Source: Myxococcales bacterium
Lineage (GTDB): Bacteria; Myxococcota_A; Polyangia; Polyangiales; Polyangiaceae
Length of the DNA stretch: 64,000 nt
Reading direction: 5' to 3'
Assembly (NCBI GenBank): GCA_005777185.1
Contig: SXNL01000242.1
Location: 1-64,000, forward strand
Part shown: positions 43,393 through 52,085 of the stretch, in pieces
Layout of the letters: each line of letters opens with the position of its first letter
Numbering within the stretch: position 1 is the first letter of the stretch
Notes under the pieces: generated by a model
Told to the model about the DNA's origin: nothing
Databases searched by the model: none
Seen by the model: only the letters and a program-made list of their open reading frames with translations
Made by a program: the position numbers and the translations under genes

Positions 43393-44223
43393 TCAGTCGC
43401 ACCCGATCGGGCCGACCTTCGCAGGGTCCAGGCCCTTGGCGACGTCGGTCGCGATCTGCAGCAGGCTCCGCGCGTGGGTCGTGTCGAGGCGAAACGCCGT
43501 GGTCGTCCTGCGCGGCGAGCCCTCGGGATCGTCGCGGTGCGAGATGAGCCCCACGAGCGCGCCGCCGTTGCCGTCGACGATCGGTCCGCCGACGTCGCCC
43601 TTGCACAGCGGCACGTCGATGGTGATCGCCTCCGACTCGATCGCGACCACCGAGCCCGGACGGCCCTTCGCCCGGATGGGCTCGCCCGCGCACTTTCCGA
43701 AGCCGAGGGCGGAGATGCTCCCGCCGATGCCCGGTGCCATCGCGACCTTCGGCGGCTCGACCCACTCCGCAGGCTCCGCGAGCACGAGGACCGCCACGTC
43801 GAGGTGTTTCCAGGAGCAGTTCGGCGCGACGACGATCGCGACCTTGCGCTGCGTCCACGTGAGCGTGCTCGAGGCGAGCTCGACCCTCACTTCCTGGTCG
43901 GCGGGGACGACGACGGCGTTGCGCGCCTTCTTGACGCACTGGTGGGCCGTGGCGACGAGCCGAGGACCGATGACGACGCCGGAGCAGACGGCCTCTGGCG
44001 TGTGGACGTGGACGAGGGCGCGCTCCTCGCGCGTCCCGACCATCGGGTGGTCGGGCTCGACGGCGGAGTCGTTGTCGGGCAGCTCGGCGAGGCGCTCGTT
44101 CTCGTGTGCATGGGCGTGCTGCACGACCTGCGGACCGCCCACGTTGGAGGGCTTCTCCTGGTTGACGAGCTCCACGCCGCCGCAAGCGGCTGCGGCGAGC
44201 GCGAGGGGGAGAATGCGCTGCAC
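43393..44223 (-). CDS. Trypsin-like lipoprotein with Ser-to-Val change at the nucleophile position
   Basis: The 276-residue protein begins MQRILPLALAAAAC, giving a lipoprotein signal with Cys14. The mature part has the chymotrypsin fold: VCSGVVIGPRLVATAHQCV with His94, HLDVAVLVL with Asp142, and LCKGD-V-GGPIVDGNGGALVG. The last motif is normally G-D-S-G-G-P; here residue 211 is Val (codon gtc, 43591-43593), so the nucleophile is missing and the protein should be catalytically dead. The His-Cys spacing is also altered by one residue (H-Q-C). It is nine bases downstream of the NrsF-like anti-sigma gene, so it is probably part of the sigma-factor operon and may be a binding or sensing protein. 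Confidence 0.85.
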   Translation of the reverse strand: MQRILPLALAAAACGGVELVNQEKPSNVGGPQVVQHAHAHENERLAELPDNDSAVEPDHPMVGTREERALVHVHTPEAVCSGVVIGPRLVATAHQCVKKARNAVVVPADQEVRVELASSTLTWTQRKVAIVVAPNCSWKHLDVAVLVLAEPAEWVEPPKVAMAPGIGGSISALGFGKCAGEPIRAKGRPGSVVAIESEAITIDVPLCKGDVGGPIVDGNGGALVGLISHRDDPEGSPRRTTTAFRLDTTHARSLLQIATDVAKGLDPAKVGPIGCD

Positions 44224-44232
44224 GCCCTGAGG

Positions 44233-44922
44233 CTACCCGAGTCTCCCGCGGCCTGGAAGGGACGTCGTGCCGAACAGCCGGTCGCCGACGAGCGCCCCCG
44301 CCGCGGCGAGCCCCACGAGCGGCAGGACGTGGCCGAGCGCGACGTGCGCCAGCTCGCCGACCCAGCAGTGGAGCACGATGAGCGCCCCCCCCAGGGCGCC
44401 GATGGCCGCAAACAGGAGCGCGCCCGTCGCCCGAGGATGCACCGGATCGATGGCGCGGTACGTGGCGCCGACCGCAGCGAGCGGGCCCGCCGCGTACGCG
44501 AGGGTGATCGCGAAGCATGTAACATGCATGGACACCGGGACGGCCGCCTCGCCCGCCGCCCCGAGAAGGTGCTCGAGGAGAGCGTACCACGCGAGGAGCA
44601 CCGGTCCCATCGCCGCCGCGCAGGCGACGAGCAGGCGCGTGGGCGGCCCGAGCATCGCGCCTCGCCTCCCGATCGCGAGCCACGCGCCCGCCATGGCGAT
44701 CGCCGCCCACCCGAGCAACGTGCCGTACACGAGCGTCGTGGGGCGGCCGTTCAAGTGCACTCCGCCCGTCAGGCCGACCGCGACGACGCTCGCGACGAGA
44801 CCCGCCGCGAGGAGGCGGGATCGCGTGCGCGAGACCTGCGCCCGCGACGGGGCAGGGGCGATCTTGATCGCGTCCTCGATCGTGGCCTGGAGCCGGCGCG
44901 CGTTTTCGCGGTCTCTCGTCAC
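44233..44922 (-). CDS. NrsF/DUF1109-like anti-sigma factor (six membrane helices)
   Basis: The 229-residue protein has a short cytoplasmic N-terminus (MTRDRENARRLQATIEDAIK) and six hydrophobic helices. The last two include IVLHCWVGELAHVALGHVLP, similar to the C-terminal part of NrsF. NrsF proteins hold ECF sigma factors at the membrane until a signal is sensed. The start overlaps the sigma-factor stop as GTGA, the coupling expected of a cognate sigma/anti-sigma pair. It is assigned mainly from topology, size and position; similarity is weak in places. The lipoprotein gene downstream may provide the envelope signal. Confidence 0.7.
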   Translation of the reverse strand: MTRDRENARRLQATIEDAIKIAPAPSRAQVSRTRSRLLAAGLVASVVAVGLTGGVHLNGRPTTLVYGTLLGWAAIAMAGAWLAIGRRGAMLGPPTRLLVACAAAMGPVLLAWYALLEHLLGAAGEAAVPVSMHVTCFAITLAYAAGPLAAVGATYRAIDPVHPRATGALLFAAIGALGGALIVLHCWVGELAHVALGHVLPLVGLAAAGALVGDRLFGTTSLPGRGRLG

Positions 44923-45497
44923 GAGGGCCTCCGGGCGATTGCGGCGCGCAGGGCCTCGTAGGCGCGATGAGCGCGCAGCTTGACGGCCGCCACCGTGGTG
45001 CCGAGGACGGCCGCCGCCTCGCCGAGGCTGAGCCCCTCCTGCTTGACCAGCTCGAATGCGACGCGCTGGTTCTCGGGCAGGTCCGCGAGCGTCGCGCGGA
45101 GGACGTCCGCGAGCCCCTGCGCGTCGACGAGCTCCTCCGCCGAGGCATCGACCGACGCGAGGAGGTCGGCGGCGTCGCCCTCGTCCGCGTCCTGGGCGAG
45201 GACGATGCGCCGGCCGCGGCGGTGCGCGTCGATGATGCCCCTCCGCGCGATCGCGAACGCCCAGGGGATCACCGCGGCGCCCTCCACGAAGCGCCCACGG
45301 GCGCCGTGGATACGGAGCATCGTCTGCTGCAGGAGATCGTCCGCCAGCGCCTCGTCGCGCGTCTGCCGATGGAGGAACCCGTAGAGACGCGGCGCGAGGC
45401 CCTCGTAGAGCTCTCCGAACGCCGCGTCATCGCCCGCGGCATAGCGATCCATCGCGCGGTCGAGGCTCGAGTCGTCGCGGGATGTCGCCACGAGCAC
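44919..45497 (-). CDS. ECF RNA polymerase sigma factor
   Basis: The protein has sigma region 2 (FGELYEGLAPRLYGFLHRQT, then DDLLQQTMLRIHGARGRF) and region 4 (LPENQRVAFELVKQEGLSLG, then EAAAVLGTTVAAVKLRAHRA), with an acidic linker. That is the minimal ECF/group IV architecture. GTG 45497 or 45491 gives about 190-192 residues; an in-frame extension further upstream falls into a palindromic repeat and is unlikely to be coding. It is translationally coupled to the NrsF-like gene by a 4-bp overlap. Its regulon is unknown, but autoregulation of the three-gene operon is common for such pairs. Confidence 0.92.
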   Translation of the reverse strand: MLVATSRDDSSLDRAMDRYAAGDDAAFGELYEGLAPRLYGFLHRQTRDEALADDLLQQTMLRIHGARGRFVEGAAVIPWAFAIARRGIIDAHRRGRRIVLAQDADEGDAADLLASVDASAEELVDAQGLADVLRATLADLPENQRVAFELVKQEGLSLGEAAAVLGTTVAAVKLRAHRAYEALRAAIARRPS

Positions 45498-45531
45498 CCC
45501 GTCTACCACGACGCCGGCCTGCCACGCAGGC

Positions 45532-45581
45532 GTCACCCCGCCCCCTCTCCCTCCGCGGAGAGGGAGGCCGGGAGGGTGAGG
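45532..45581. repeat. REP-like palindrome ahead of the sigma-factor operon
   Basis: A perfect 8-bp stem (ccctctcc, 45543-45550, and ggagaggg, 45557-45564) is flanked by complementary outer arms (tcacccc and gggtga), giving an imperfect hairpin of about 50 bp. The CCCTCTCC/GGAGAGGG...GGGTGAGGG pattern resembles widespread repetitive extragenic palindromes of proteobacteria. It lies between the kinase stop (45662) and the sigma start and could end kinase transcription. Confidence 0.6.
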
Positions 45582-45661
45582 GCTGCGCGGAAGAACAGAG
45601 GCCTCGATCGGCACGAGCGTCACGAGAGCGTTACGCGGGACGGCGGATCTGGTTTCGCACG

Positions 45662-47740
45662 TCAGGTGGCGCGCTCCCGGACCAGGAGACCGGCGGCGAA
45701 GAGGAGCTTGAGCGCCAGCAGCACGTCACGTCGCTGGCCGCGGACGAGGTCGGCTTTGTGGCCGGGCGGGCGCCGCTCGCCGAACGTGGCCTCGAGGATC
45801 TCTCCCACGGTCGTCCCGTCCGTGGCCGTGGCGAGGACGCGGGACACGGACGGTGGCCATACCACGTCGGTCGTGGTCCGGCGCGTCCCCGCGACGTGTC
45901 CGTCTCCGGTCCGGATGCGCGCGCCGAGCGGCAGCCCGAAGGACTCGAACGCGTCCCCGTCCGGGTGCTGCACGGCGAGGCCCGACAGCAGGATGGTGGG
46001 GAGGTCCAGGTCGAGGGGGAACTCGACGTGCTCGGGCTTCCGGGCGTCGTAGAACGAGGCCTTGCCGCGGCGCCACCTGAACGTGTCGGCGACGCGATCG
46101 CGCCCCTGGTCGCGGATCGCCCGGAAGACGCCCACCGGGCCGATGAGGCCCAGGGCGATGAGCGTGTCGCCCATCCGTCCGCCGTATCGTGGCAGGACGG
46201 CGAGCGCGAGGTCGAGCTCCTCTCGCGCCAGCTTTCCTCGCCGGACGAGGTACTCACCGAGGAGCTCCGTGGCGTCGCTGGAAGCGACGTGGTGGAGCTT
46301 TCCGTGGAGAAAGAAGAGCTCCTTCCGCCCCGGCGTCTCGCCCACCTCGGCGCGCGGGTCGGCCTCGTGCTCGACCACGAGCGCGCCCGTCGCCCGGTCT
46401 GCCACGAGGTGCAGGAGGACGTCGAGCATGCCGACCGTGCCGAGATCCTGCGTCCACGTCGGGCCGTCGGGGTCGGACAGGGTGTGGCCCTTCGTGCCCG
46501 TGACTGGAGCGACGAAGCGCGCCAGATCTTCGATGGATTCGATGTCGCGCATGCCCCCGCCGAGGTAATCGATGCGATCCCCGCGGCCGATGGCCCCCGT
46601 CGCGAGGAGCTCGACGAGCTTCGCGAACGTGTACGGCCCCCCTCGGGTGCCGTCCTTGAACTCGACGAGCGACGGCGCAAGCGCGTATTGGCCCGTCGTG
46701 TTGCCGCTGTCTGGCGGCGGGGAGTCGGCTCGTCCCTGCTCGCGCGGGGGGGGAGCCGCGACGGCGCGCATCGCCTGCACGCTCTGGTGCACGGCCTTGA
46801 TGCCGTCCGCCGATCCGAGGCGCTCGACGCGCTTTACTCCCGCGGCCAGGTCCCGTCGGGCCATCGCCGGATCCGCCTCGAAGGGTGAGAGCGCCTCGTT
46901 GAACGCCAGCGCGGACGGGAAGCGTTCCGCAGCGGAGCACGAAAGACCCCGCTTGAGCACCTCGTACAGCCCGACGGGCAGGTCGTCCCTCGCCGCGTCG
47001 AGCAGATCGGTCCTGCAGTCCCGGATCTGCAGGAGCACCGCCAGCTGGCCCGTGCCGGGGAAGAGTGGCCTGCCGAGCAGCATCTCCGCGAGGACCACCG
47101 CCAAGCTGAAGAGATCCGCGCGCTGGTCCGCCGGCTCACCGGCGACCTGCTCCGGCGCGAAGTACGAGAACTTCCCGCTCAGCACCTGCGCCCCGGTCGA
47201 CGCGGGGCCGACCAGGGAGCGTGCGATCCCGAAGTCCCCGAGCTTCACGCCGCCCGTGCGCGACAGGTAGATATTCGACGGCGACACGTCCCGGTGCACG
47301 ATGTCGAGCCGGTCGCCGGCCTCGCCCCGCGCTTCGTGCACGCTCGCGAGGGCGCGCAGCACCTCGCGCGCCACGTACACCGACACGCCCGGGCTGAGCG
47401 CGTCGCCGTCCTGCCGAAGGGCGCGAAGGAGGCGGTACAGATCCGCACCCTCGATGTACTCCATCGCCAGGTACGGTTCGCCCTGCTCGTCTGTGCCCGC
47501 CCCGAAGACGCTGACGACGTTCTCGTGATGCACGCACGCGTGGAGGCGCGCCTCGCGGTCGAACATCGTCCGGCCCTCCGTATCCGCGCCGAAGTGGGGG
47601 AGGAGGCGCTTGACGACGAGCCGGTCCGGGAAGGGGCCTCCCACCTCGGCCGGGTGCGCGAGGAACACCTCCGCCGTTCCCCCGACGGCGATGCGCGCAT
47701 CGAGGTAGAACGGACCGAAACGAACGGGCTTCGCGGTCAT
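45662..47740 (-). CDS. Ser/Thr protein kinase with GYF-like and PATAN/DUF4388-like domains
   Basis: The 692-residue protein has an active-looking kinase domain: VGGTAEVFLA loop (19-28), Lys44, H-R-D-V-S-P-S-N with Asp151 and D-F-G with Asp169. A Pro-rich linker leads to a GYF_2-like segment (EFKDGTRGGPYTFAKLVELL, about 355-400). A PATAN/DUF4388-type region follows (GMLDVLLHLVADRATGALVV, then KELFFLHGKLHHV, about 430-530), and the end resembles a GspE-N-like helical domain (LGEYLVRRGKLAREELDLAL, then GRMGDTLIALGLIGP). There is no membrane helix, so it is cytoplasmic. PATAN-like domains occur in signalling proteins of bacteria with type IV pili. The sigma-factor operon is downstream; the multiheme lipoprotein gene is divergent. 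Confidence 0.9.
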   Translation of the reverse strand: MTAKPVRFGPFYLDARIAVGGTAEVFLAHPAEVGGPFPDRLVVKRLLPHFGADTEGRTMFDREARLHACVHHENVVSVFGAGTDEQGEPYLAMEYIEGADLYRLLRALRQDGDALSPGVSVYVAREVLRALASVHEARGEAGDRLDIVHRDVSPSNIYLSRTGGVKLGDFGIARSLVGPASTGAQVLSGKFSYFAPEQVAGEPADQRADLFSLAVVLAEMLLGRPLFPGTGQLAVLLQIRDCRTDLLDAARDDLPVGLYEVLKRGLSCSAAERFPSALAFNEALSPFEADPAMARRDLAAGVKRVERLGSADGIKAVHQSVQAMRAVAAPPPREQGRADSPPPDSGNTTGQYALAPSLVEFKDGTRGGPYTFAKLVELLATGAIGRGDRIDYLGGGMRDIESIEDLARFVAPVTGTKGHTLSDPDGPTWTQDLGTVGMLDVLLHLVADRATGALVVEHEADPRAEVGETPGRKELFFLHGKLHHVASSDATELLGEYLVRRGKLAREELDLALAVLPRYGGRMGDTLIALGLIGPVGVFRAIRDQGRDRVADTFRWRRGKASFYDARKPEHVEFPLDLDLPTILLSGLAVQHPDGDAFESFGLPLGARIRTGDGHVAGTRRTTTDVVWPPSVSRVLATATDGTTVGEILEATFGERRPPGHKADLVRGQRRDVLLALKLLFAAGLLVRERAT

Positions 47741-47793
47741 GTCGTCGGCGGCCGCTCGATCTTACGCCCAATCGTGGGTAGTGTCGGACAAAA

Positions 47794-49410
47794 GTGCGAA
47801 CCAACCTCGTCTGCGCAACCCTGTTCGCCCTCTCGGCCGCGACCGCCGCGTGCGAGGCATGCCGGCCGTCGACCCAGGGTCCCGCGACGGGCGCGACCGG
47901 CCGGCCAACGGATCCCGATCGGCCGACCGTCAGGCTGTATGTCGTCAGCGACCTCGCGGGCGCGCTCGAGCCCTGCGGGTGTGTGAAGGACCAGAAAGGC
48001 GGGCTCGATCATGCGGCCGCGTGGATCGCCGAGGAGAGGAAGCGCGCCCCGGACGCGGCGATCGTGAGCGCAGGGCCATTGTTCTACATGGATCCGGAGC
48101 TGAAGGCCGACAACGCCGCGCAGGATCGGGCCAAGGCCGAGACCCTGGCCCGTGTGCTCGGCAAGCTGGGCCTGCTGGCCTTCGCGCCAGGTCGGAACGA
48201 GCTCGCCGGCGGAGCGCCCGGCCTCGAGGCGCTCGTGCGCGCGAGCGGGGCGCGCATGCTCGCCGCGAACGTCACCGGGCTCCCCGGCGCGGCGTCGACC
48301 GAGCTGCGCGAGTTCCAGGGCGTCAAGGTCGGGTTCGTGGGCGTGACGGCGCTCGACCCGCCCGCCGCGCTCGGGGCGCAGGTCGGCCCCGCGGAGGCGG
48401 CCGTGAAGGCTGGCGTGGCCACGCTGAAGGCGCAGGGGGCGAACGTGCTCGTCCTGCTCGCGGCGACCGGTCGCGGCACGGCGAAGCGCCTCGCCGACGC
48501 CGTCCCGGAGCTCACCGCCATCGTCGTCGGATCTCCGGGCGGCTCCGGCGATCGGAACACCGACGGCCCACCGCCGGAGCGCGTCGGGGACACCCTCGTC
48601 CTGGAGACCGGCAATCACCTCCAGACGGTCGGCGTGCTGGATCTCTTCGTACGCGACCGCAAGTTCACCTTCGCCGACACGACGGGCGTCGAGCGGGCGA
48701 AGCAGCGTGACGACGTGGCGCGCCGCATCGACGAGCTCCGCGCGAGGATCGCGGACTGGGAGCGGGACGGCCGTGTCGCTGCCGCGGACATCGCCGCGCG
48801 CAAGGGCGATCTCGCGAAGCTGGAGGCCGAGCGGGCCGAGCTCGAGAAGGCCCCCCCGCCCGCGACGGGGAGCTACCTTCGCTTCCGCTCCGTCGAGATT
48901 CGCGAGGGCATGGGCCAGGATCCTGGCACCAAGGCGGAGCTCTCTGCGTATTACAAGCGCGTCAACGACGACAACAAGGCGCGCTTCAAGGACAGGAAGC
49001 CCGCGAAGCCGGCCGCGGGCGAGCCCTCCTACAGCGGCGTCGAGGCGTGCACCAACTGTCACGACGAGCCGCGCGCCGTCTGGGACAAGACGGCGCACGC
49101 GCGCGCCTACAAGACGCTCGCGGACCAGTCCAAGGAGTACAACCTCGACTGCGTGAGCTGTCACGTCACCGGCTACGACCGCCCCGGCGGCAGCACCGTC
49201 ACGTTCGTATCCGACCTCGAGAACGTGCAGTGCGAGCAGTGCCACGGCCCCGGATCTCTCCACGTCAAGGAGCCGAAGAAGGTGAAGGTGCCCGTTCCGA
49301 AGCCCGCGGCCGAGTCGTGCGCCGCGTGTCATCACCCGCCGCACGTGCACGCGTTCGACGCCGCGTCCAAGATGGATCTCGTCCTCGGCAAGGGCCACGG
49401 GAAGAAGTAG
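47794..49410 (+). CDS. Lipoprotein fusing a degenerate 5'-nucleotidase-like domain to a four-heme cytochrome c
   Basis: From GTG 47794 the 538-residue protein has a signal peptide with Cys20 as the likely lipid anchor. Residues about 45-300 follow the fold pattern of UshA-type metallophosphatases (YVVSDLAGALEPCGC, VSAGPLFY, FAPGRNELAGG), but the metal ligands are replaced: D-x-H-G is D-L-A-G, G-D is G-P, and N-H-E is R-N-E. A coiled-coil-like segment (about 310-355) separates this from a cytochrome part with four C-x-x-C-H heme motifs at about 419, 453, 480 and 509. It is exported and probably periplasmic or surface-bound. UshA-like (seleno)proteins with a CGC/CGU motif may be the nearest relatives, from memory. 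Confidence 0.85.
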   Translation: MRTNLVCATLFALSAATAACEACRPSTQGPATGATGRPTDPDRPTVRLYVVSDLAGALEPCGCVKDQKGGLDHAAAWIAEERKRAPDAAIVSAGPLFYMDPELKADNAAQDRAKAETLARVLGKLGLLAFAPGRNELAGGAPGLEALVRASGARMLAANVTGLPGAASTELREFQGVKVGFVGVTALDPPAALGAQVGPAEAAVKAGVATLKAQGANVLVLLAATGRGTAKRLADAVPELTAIVVGSPGGSGDRNTDGPPPERVGDTLVLETGNHLQTVGVLDLFVRDRKFTFADTTGVERAKQRDDVARRIDELRARIADWERDGRVAAADIAARKGDLAKLEAERAELEKAPPPATGSYLRFRSVEIREGMGQDPGTKAELSAYYKRVNDDNKARFKDRKPAKPAAGEPSYSGVEACTNCHDEPRAVWDKTAHARAYKTLADQSKEYNLDCVSCHVTGYDRPGGSTVTFVSDLENVQCEQCHGPGSLHVKEPKKVKVPVPKPAAESCAACHHPPHVHAFDAASKMDLVLGKGHGKK

Positions 49411-49411
49411 G

Positions 49412-50899
49412 TCAGCGCGCCCCATCCCGGAGCCACCCGCCACGCGCGTACACGACCGCGTACACGAGCGCGCTCGTGAAGTTGGTGACGGCCACGCACA
49501 TGAAGAGCGCGTGGAGGGAGCCGTGGAACACCGCCACGGAGAGGATCGAGAGCGGGAACTGGGCTCCGAGGACGACGCACATGTCGACCAGGAGCGTCGT
49601 CCGCGTCGCGCCTGCGCCGGCGATCCCGTTCCCGAGGACGACGCCGACGCCGAGCCCGAAGTACGACGGTGCGACCACCCGCAGGTAGTCCATGCCGAGC
49701 GCGATCGGGGCGGCGTGATCGTCGAAGAGACGGAGGATGCTCTCCCCCAATCGGTACACGACCAGGACCAGGAGCACGCTCGACAGGGTGCCGAAGGCCG
49801 CCGCCCACACCCCGGCGCGCCTCGCGCGCGCGGCCTTGCCCGCGCCCAGGTTCTGGCCCACGAAGGTCTGCGCGCAGGACCCCCACCCCATGGATACGAA
49901 GAGCGCCATCGTGTCGAGGCGGAAGACGAGCCCCATCGCCGTGGACGCCGTCTGGTCGAGATCGGTCGTGAAGAAGCGCGCGACCAGCGAGTTCGTCACG
50001 AGCATCGCCGTGATGCGCAGGAAGAACTGCGCGGACGTCGGCCACGACACCCCCAGGATCCGACGCACCTCTGCGAGGTCCGGGCCGCGCTGTCCCGGGG
50101 GTGGGAGCCCGATCCGGAAGCGCCGCACGAGGACGAGGACGTTGGGCACGAGCACCAGCCCGCGGGCGAGGAGCGTCGCCCACGCCGCGCCGACCATCCC
50201 CATCCGCGGCACGTGGAGCGCCCGCGCGATGGTTCCGCCCCACGACAGGAACGATGGCGAGGGACCGTCGCCGTAGATGAAGACGACGGCGAGGAGCACG
50301 TTCAGCACGTTGCCGAGCACGAGGAGCGACACGGGGGTCTTCGACGATCCGAGCGCCCGCTGGATGCTCGTGAGCTGCAGCAACAGGAAGATCGAGAAGC
50401 TGCCACCGACCATCACGCGCAGGTACTTGACGCCCGCGTCGGCGACCGCGCCCTTCGCGCCCACGAGGTCGCGGACGAGGAAGCCTGCGCCGAAGACCCC
50501 GATCACCCCGAAGACCGCCGAGAGGAGAAGGACGATCAGGACGGACTGCCACGCCGTCCGGGCGATGCTCTCGTGGTCGTTCGCGCCCTTCTGCTTCGCG
50601 AGGAGCACGCCCGTCCCGGTCGAGACGCCGAAGCTCACGATCGTGCCGAGCGCGGTGATCTGGTCGCAGATCCCGAGCGCGCCCACGGACGCGCTCACCT
50701 CCTCGGGCGGGAGGTGGGCGATCAGCCACGCGTCGGCCAGGTTGAACGTGGTCTGGAGCGCCATCCCGACGGCGATCGGTCCCCCGAAGCGGAAGACCTC
50801 CCACGCGAGGTGGCCCTCTACGATGCGGCGCGTGCCGTCGTGGGTAGGGCCGTCGGCCGACCCGGCCTTCGACCCCGGCTGCGCGCGGACGCCGTCCAT
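49412..50899 (-). CDS. MATE-family multidrug/toxin exporter
   Basis: The 495-residue protein has twelve hydrophobic helices in two homologous halves, beginning FRFGGPIAVGMALQTTFNLADA and FLRITAMLVTNSLVA. Both show the MATE pattern, as do ALGICDQITALGTIVSFGVS and MGWGSCAQTFVGQNLGAG. MATE proteins export cationic drugs or metabolites using Na+ or H+ gradients. The N-terminal 30 residues are polar. It lies one base from the convergent cytochrome gene and diverges from the DUF362 gene by 159 bp. No regulator is adjacent. Confidence 0.93.
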   Translation of the reverse strand: MDGVRAQPGSKAGSADGPTHDGTRRIVEGHLAWEVFRFGGPIAVGMALQTTFNLADAWLIAHLPPEEVSASVGALGICDQITALGTIVSFGVSTGTGVLLAKQKGANDHESIARTAWQSVLIVLLLSAVFGVIGVFGAGFLVRDLVGAKGAVADAGVKYLRVMVGGSFSIFLLLQLTSIQRALGSSKTPVSLLVLGNVLNVLLAVVFIYGDGPSPSFLSWGGTIARALHVPRMGMVGAAWATLLARGLVLVPNVLVLVRRFRIGLPPPGQRGPDLAEVRRILGVSWPTSAQFFLRITAMLVTNSLVARFFTTDLDQTASTAMGLVFRLDTMALFVSMGWGSCAQTFVGQNLGAGKAARARRAGVWAAAFGTLSSVLLVLVVYRLGESILRLFDDHAAPIALGMDYLRVVAPSYFGLGVGVVLGNGIAGAGATRTTLLVDMCVVLGAQFPLSILSVAVFHGSLHALFMCVAVTNFTSALVYAVVYARGGWLRDGAR

Positions 50900-51058
50900 C
50901 GGAACGCGACCCTAGCATCCAGCGGCGACGTCTCGTGACGCCGCGGGACGCCGCCGACGAAATGTCGTGATTTCAACGACATGGATCCTGCACACCTGGA
51001 CCCACAAAAGCATCCGCAAAGGTTGCGGCCCCCCTGTCCGACGCGTTATGAGGAAGGC

Positions 51059-52084
51059 GTGGGCGACGCGAAAAGCACGGAAAAAACAGGACCTTCCGAG
51101 ACGGCGCGGCCCGGTCGTCGGGAGCTGCTGACGCGCGTCGGCGCGACGCTCGGGGTGACCGTCGGAGCCGCGGCCCTCGGCCGAGTAGCGTGGGATGGGG
51201 GCGGCTTCGGCGCCGCGACGCTCTCGGGCGCGCGCCAGGTCCGTGACTACCGGGTCGCGGGCGCCCTGCAGGGTGTGGCCGAGATGGCGATCGCCCGCGG
51301 AAAGGACGACGAGGCGGTGCGCGCGGAGGCGCTCGTGAAGCGCGCGCTCGATGCGATGGGCGGCATGAAGCGCTTCGTGAGCCGCGGCGACGTCGTCGTC
51401 GTGAAGCCGAACATCGGGTGGGATCGTGCCCCGATCCACGCCGCGAACACCAACCCGGAGGTGGTCGCGGCCGTCGTGAAGCAGGCGTTCGACGCGGGGG
51501 CGAAGCGCGTGGTCGTCGCGGACGGCTCCTGCAACGACCCGCACCGGTGCTTCCAGCGATCGGGGATCTGGAAGATGGCCTACGACCTGGGCGCGGACGT
51601 CGTGCTCCCCGCGGAGCACCGCTTCCGCACCGTGCGCATGAAGGGCGAGGTCCTCGACGAGTGGCCGATCTTCACGACGCTCGTCGATGCGGACAAGGTC
51701 ATCAACGTCCCGGTCGCGAAGCACCACAACCTCGCGAAGTACACGGCCGCCATGAAGAACTGGTACGGCGTCCTCGGCGGCCGGCGGAACCGCCTGCACC
51801 AGAACATCGACGTGTCGATCGCGGATCTGGCGACCTTCATGCGGCCCTCCCTCGTGGTCGTCGACGCGATACGCGTGCTCGTGCGCAACGGCCCCCAGGG
51901 CGGGAACATCGACGACACGAAGCCGATGAACACGATCATCGCGTCGGTCGACCAGGTCGCGGCGGACGCGTTCGGGTGCACGCTGATCGGGCAGCACCGC
52001 GACAACCTGCCGTACCTCAAGCTCGGCCACGAGCGCGGGCTCGGCACGATGTACTACGAGAACCTCCGCGTGAGGGAGGTCTGA
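51059..52084 (+). CDS. DUF362-domain protein with Tat signal
   Basis: From GTG 51059, which is preceded by AGGAAGG, the 341-residue protein carries a twin-arginine signal (P-G-R-R-E-L-L-T-R-V-G, Arg20-Arg21) with a hydrophobic stretch. The DUF362 core follows (RGDVVVVKPNIGWDRAP, then KQAFDAGAKRVVVADGS, then NVPVAKHHNLAKYTAAMKNW). DUF362 proteins often accompany ferredoxins and iron-sulfur membrane proteins, but their reaction is not established. The mature protein has two Cys residues near SCNDPHRCF (about 160). It sits one base upstream of the fused NapH-NapG-like gene, so the two probably function together. Confidence 0.88.
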   Translation: MGDAKSTEKTGPSETARPGRRELLTRVGATLGVTVGAAALGRVAWDGGGFGAATLSGARQVRDYRVAGALQGVAEMAIARGKDDEAVRAEALVKRALDAMGGMKRFVSRGDVVVVKPNIGWDRAPIHAANTNPEVVAAVVKQAFDAGAKRVVVADGSCNDPHRCFQRSGIWKMAYDLGADVVLPAEHRFRTVRMKGEVLDEWPIFTTLVDADKVINVPVAKHHNLAKYTAAMKNWYGVLGGRRNRLHQNIDVSIADLATFMRPSLVVVDAIRVLVRNGPQGGNIDDTKPMNTIIASVDQVAADAFGCTLIGQHRDNLPYLKLGHERGLGTMYYENLRVREV

Positions 52085-52085
52085 C

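Noticed and set aside
45498-45623. Longer N-terminus for the ECF sigma factor
   Set aside because: The extra codons fall on the REP-like palindrome and encode a Pro/Gly/Arg string unlike any sigma factor.
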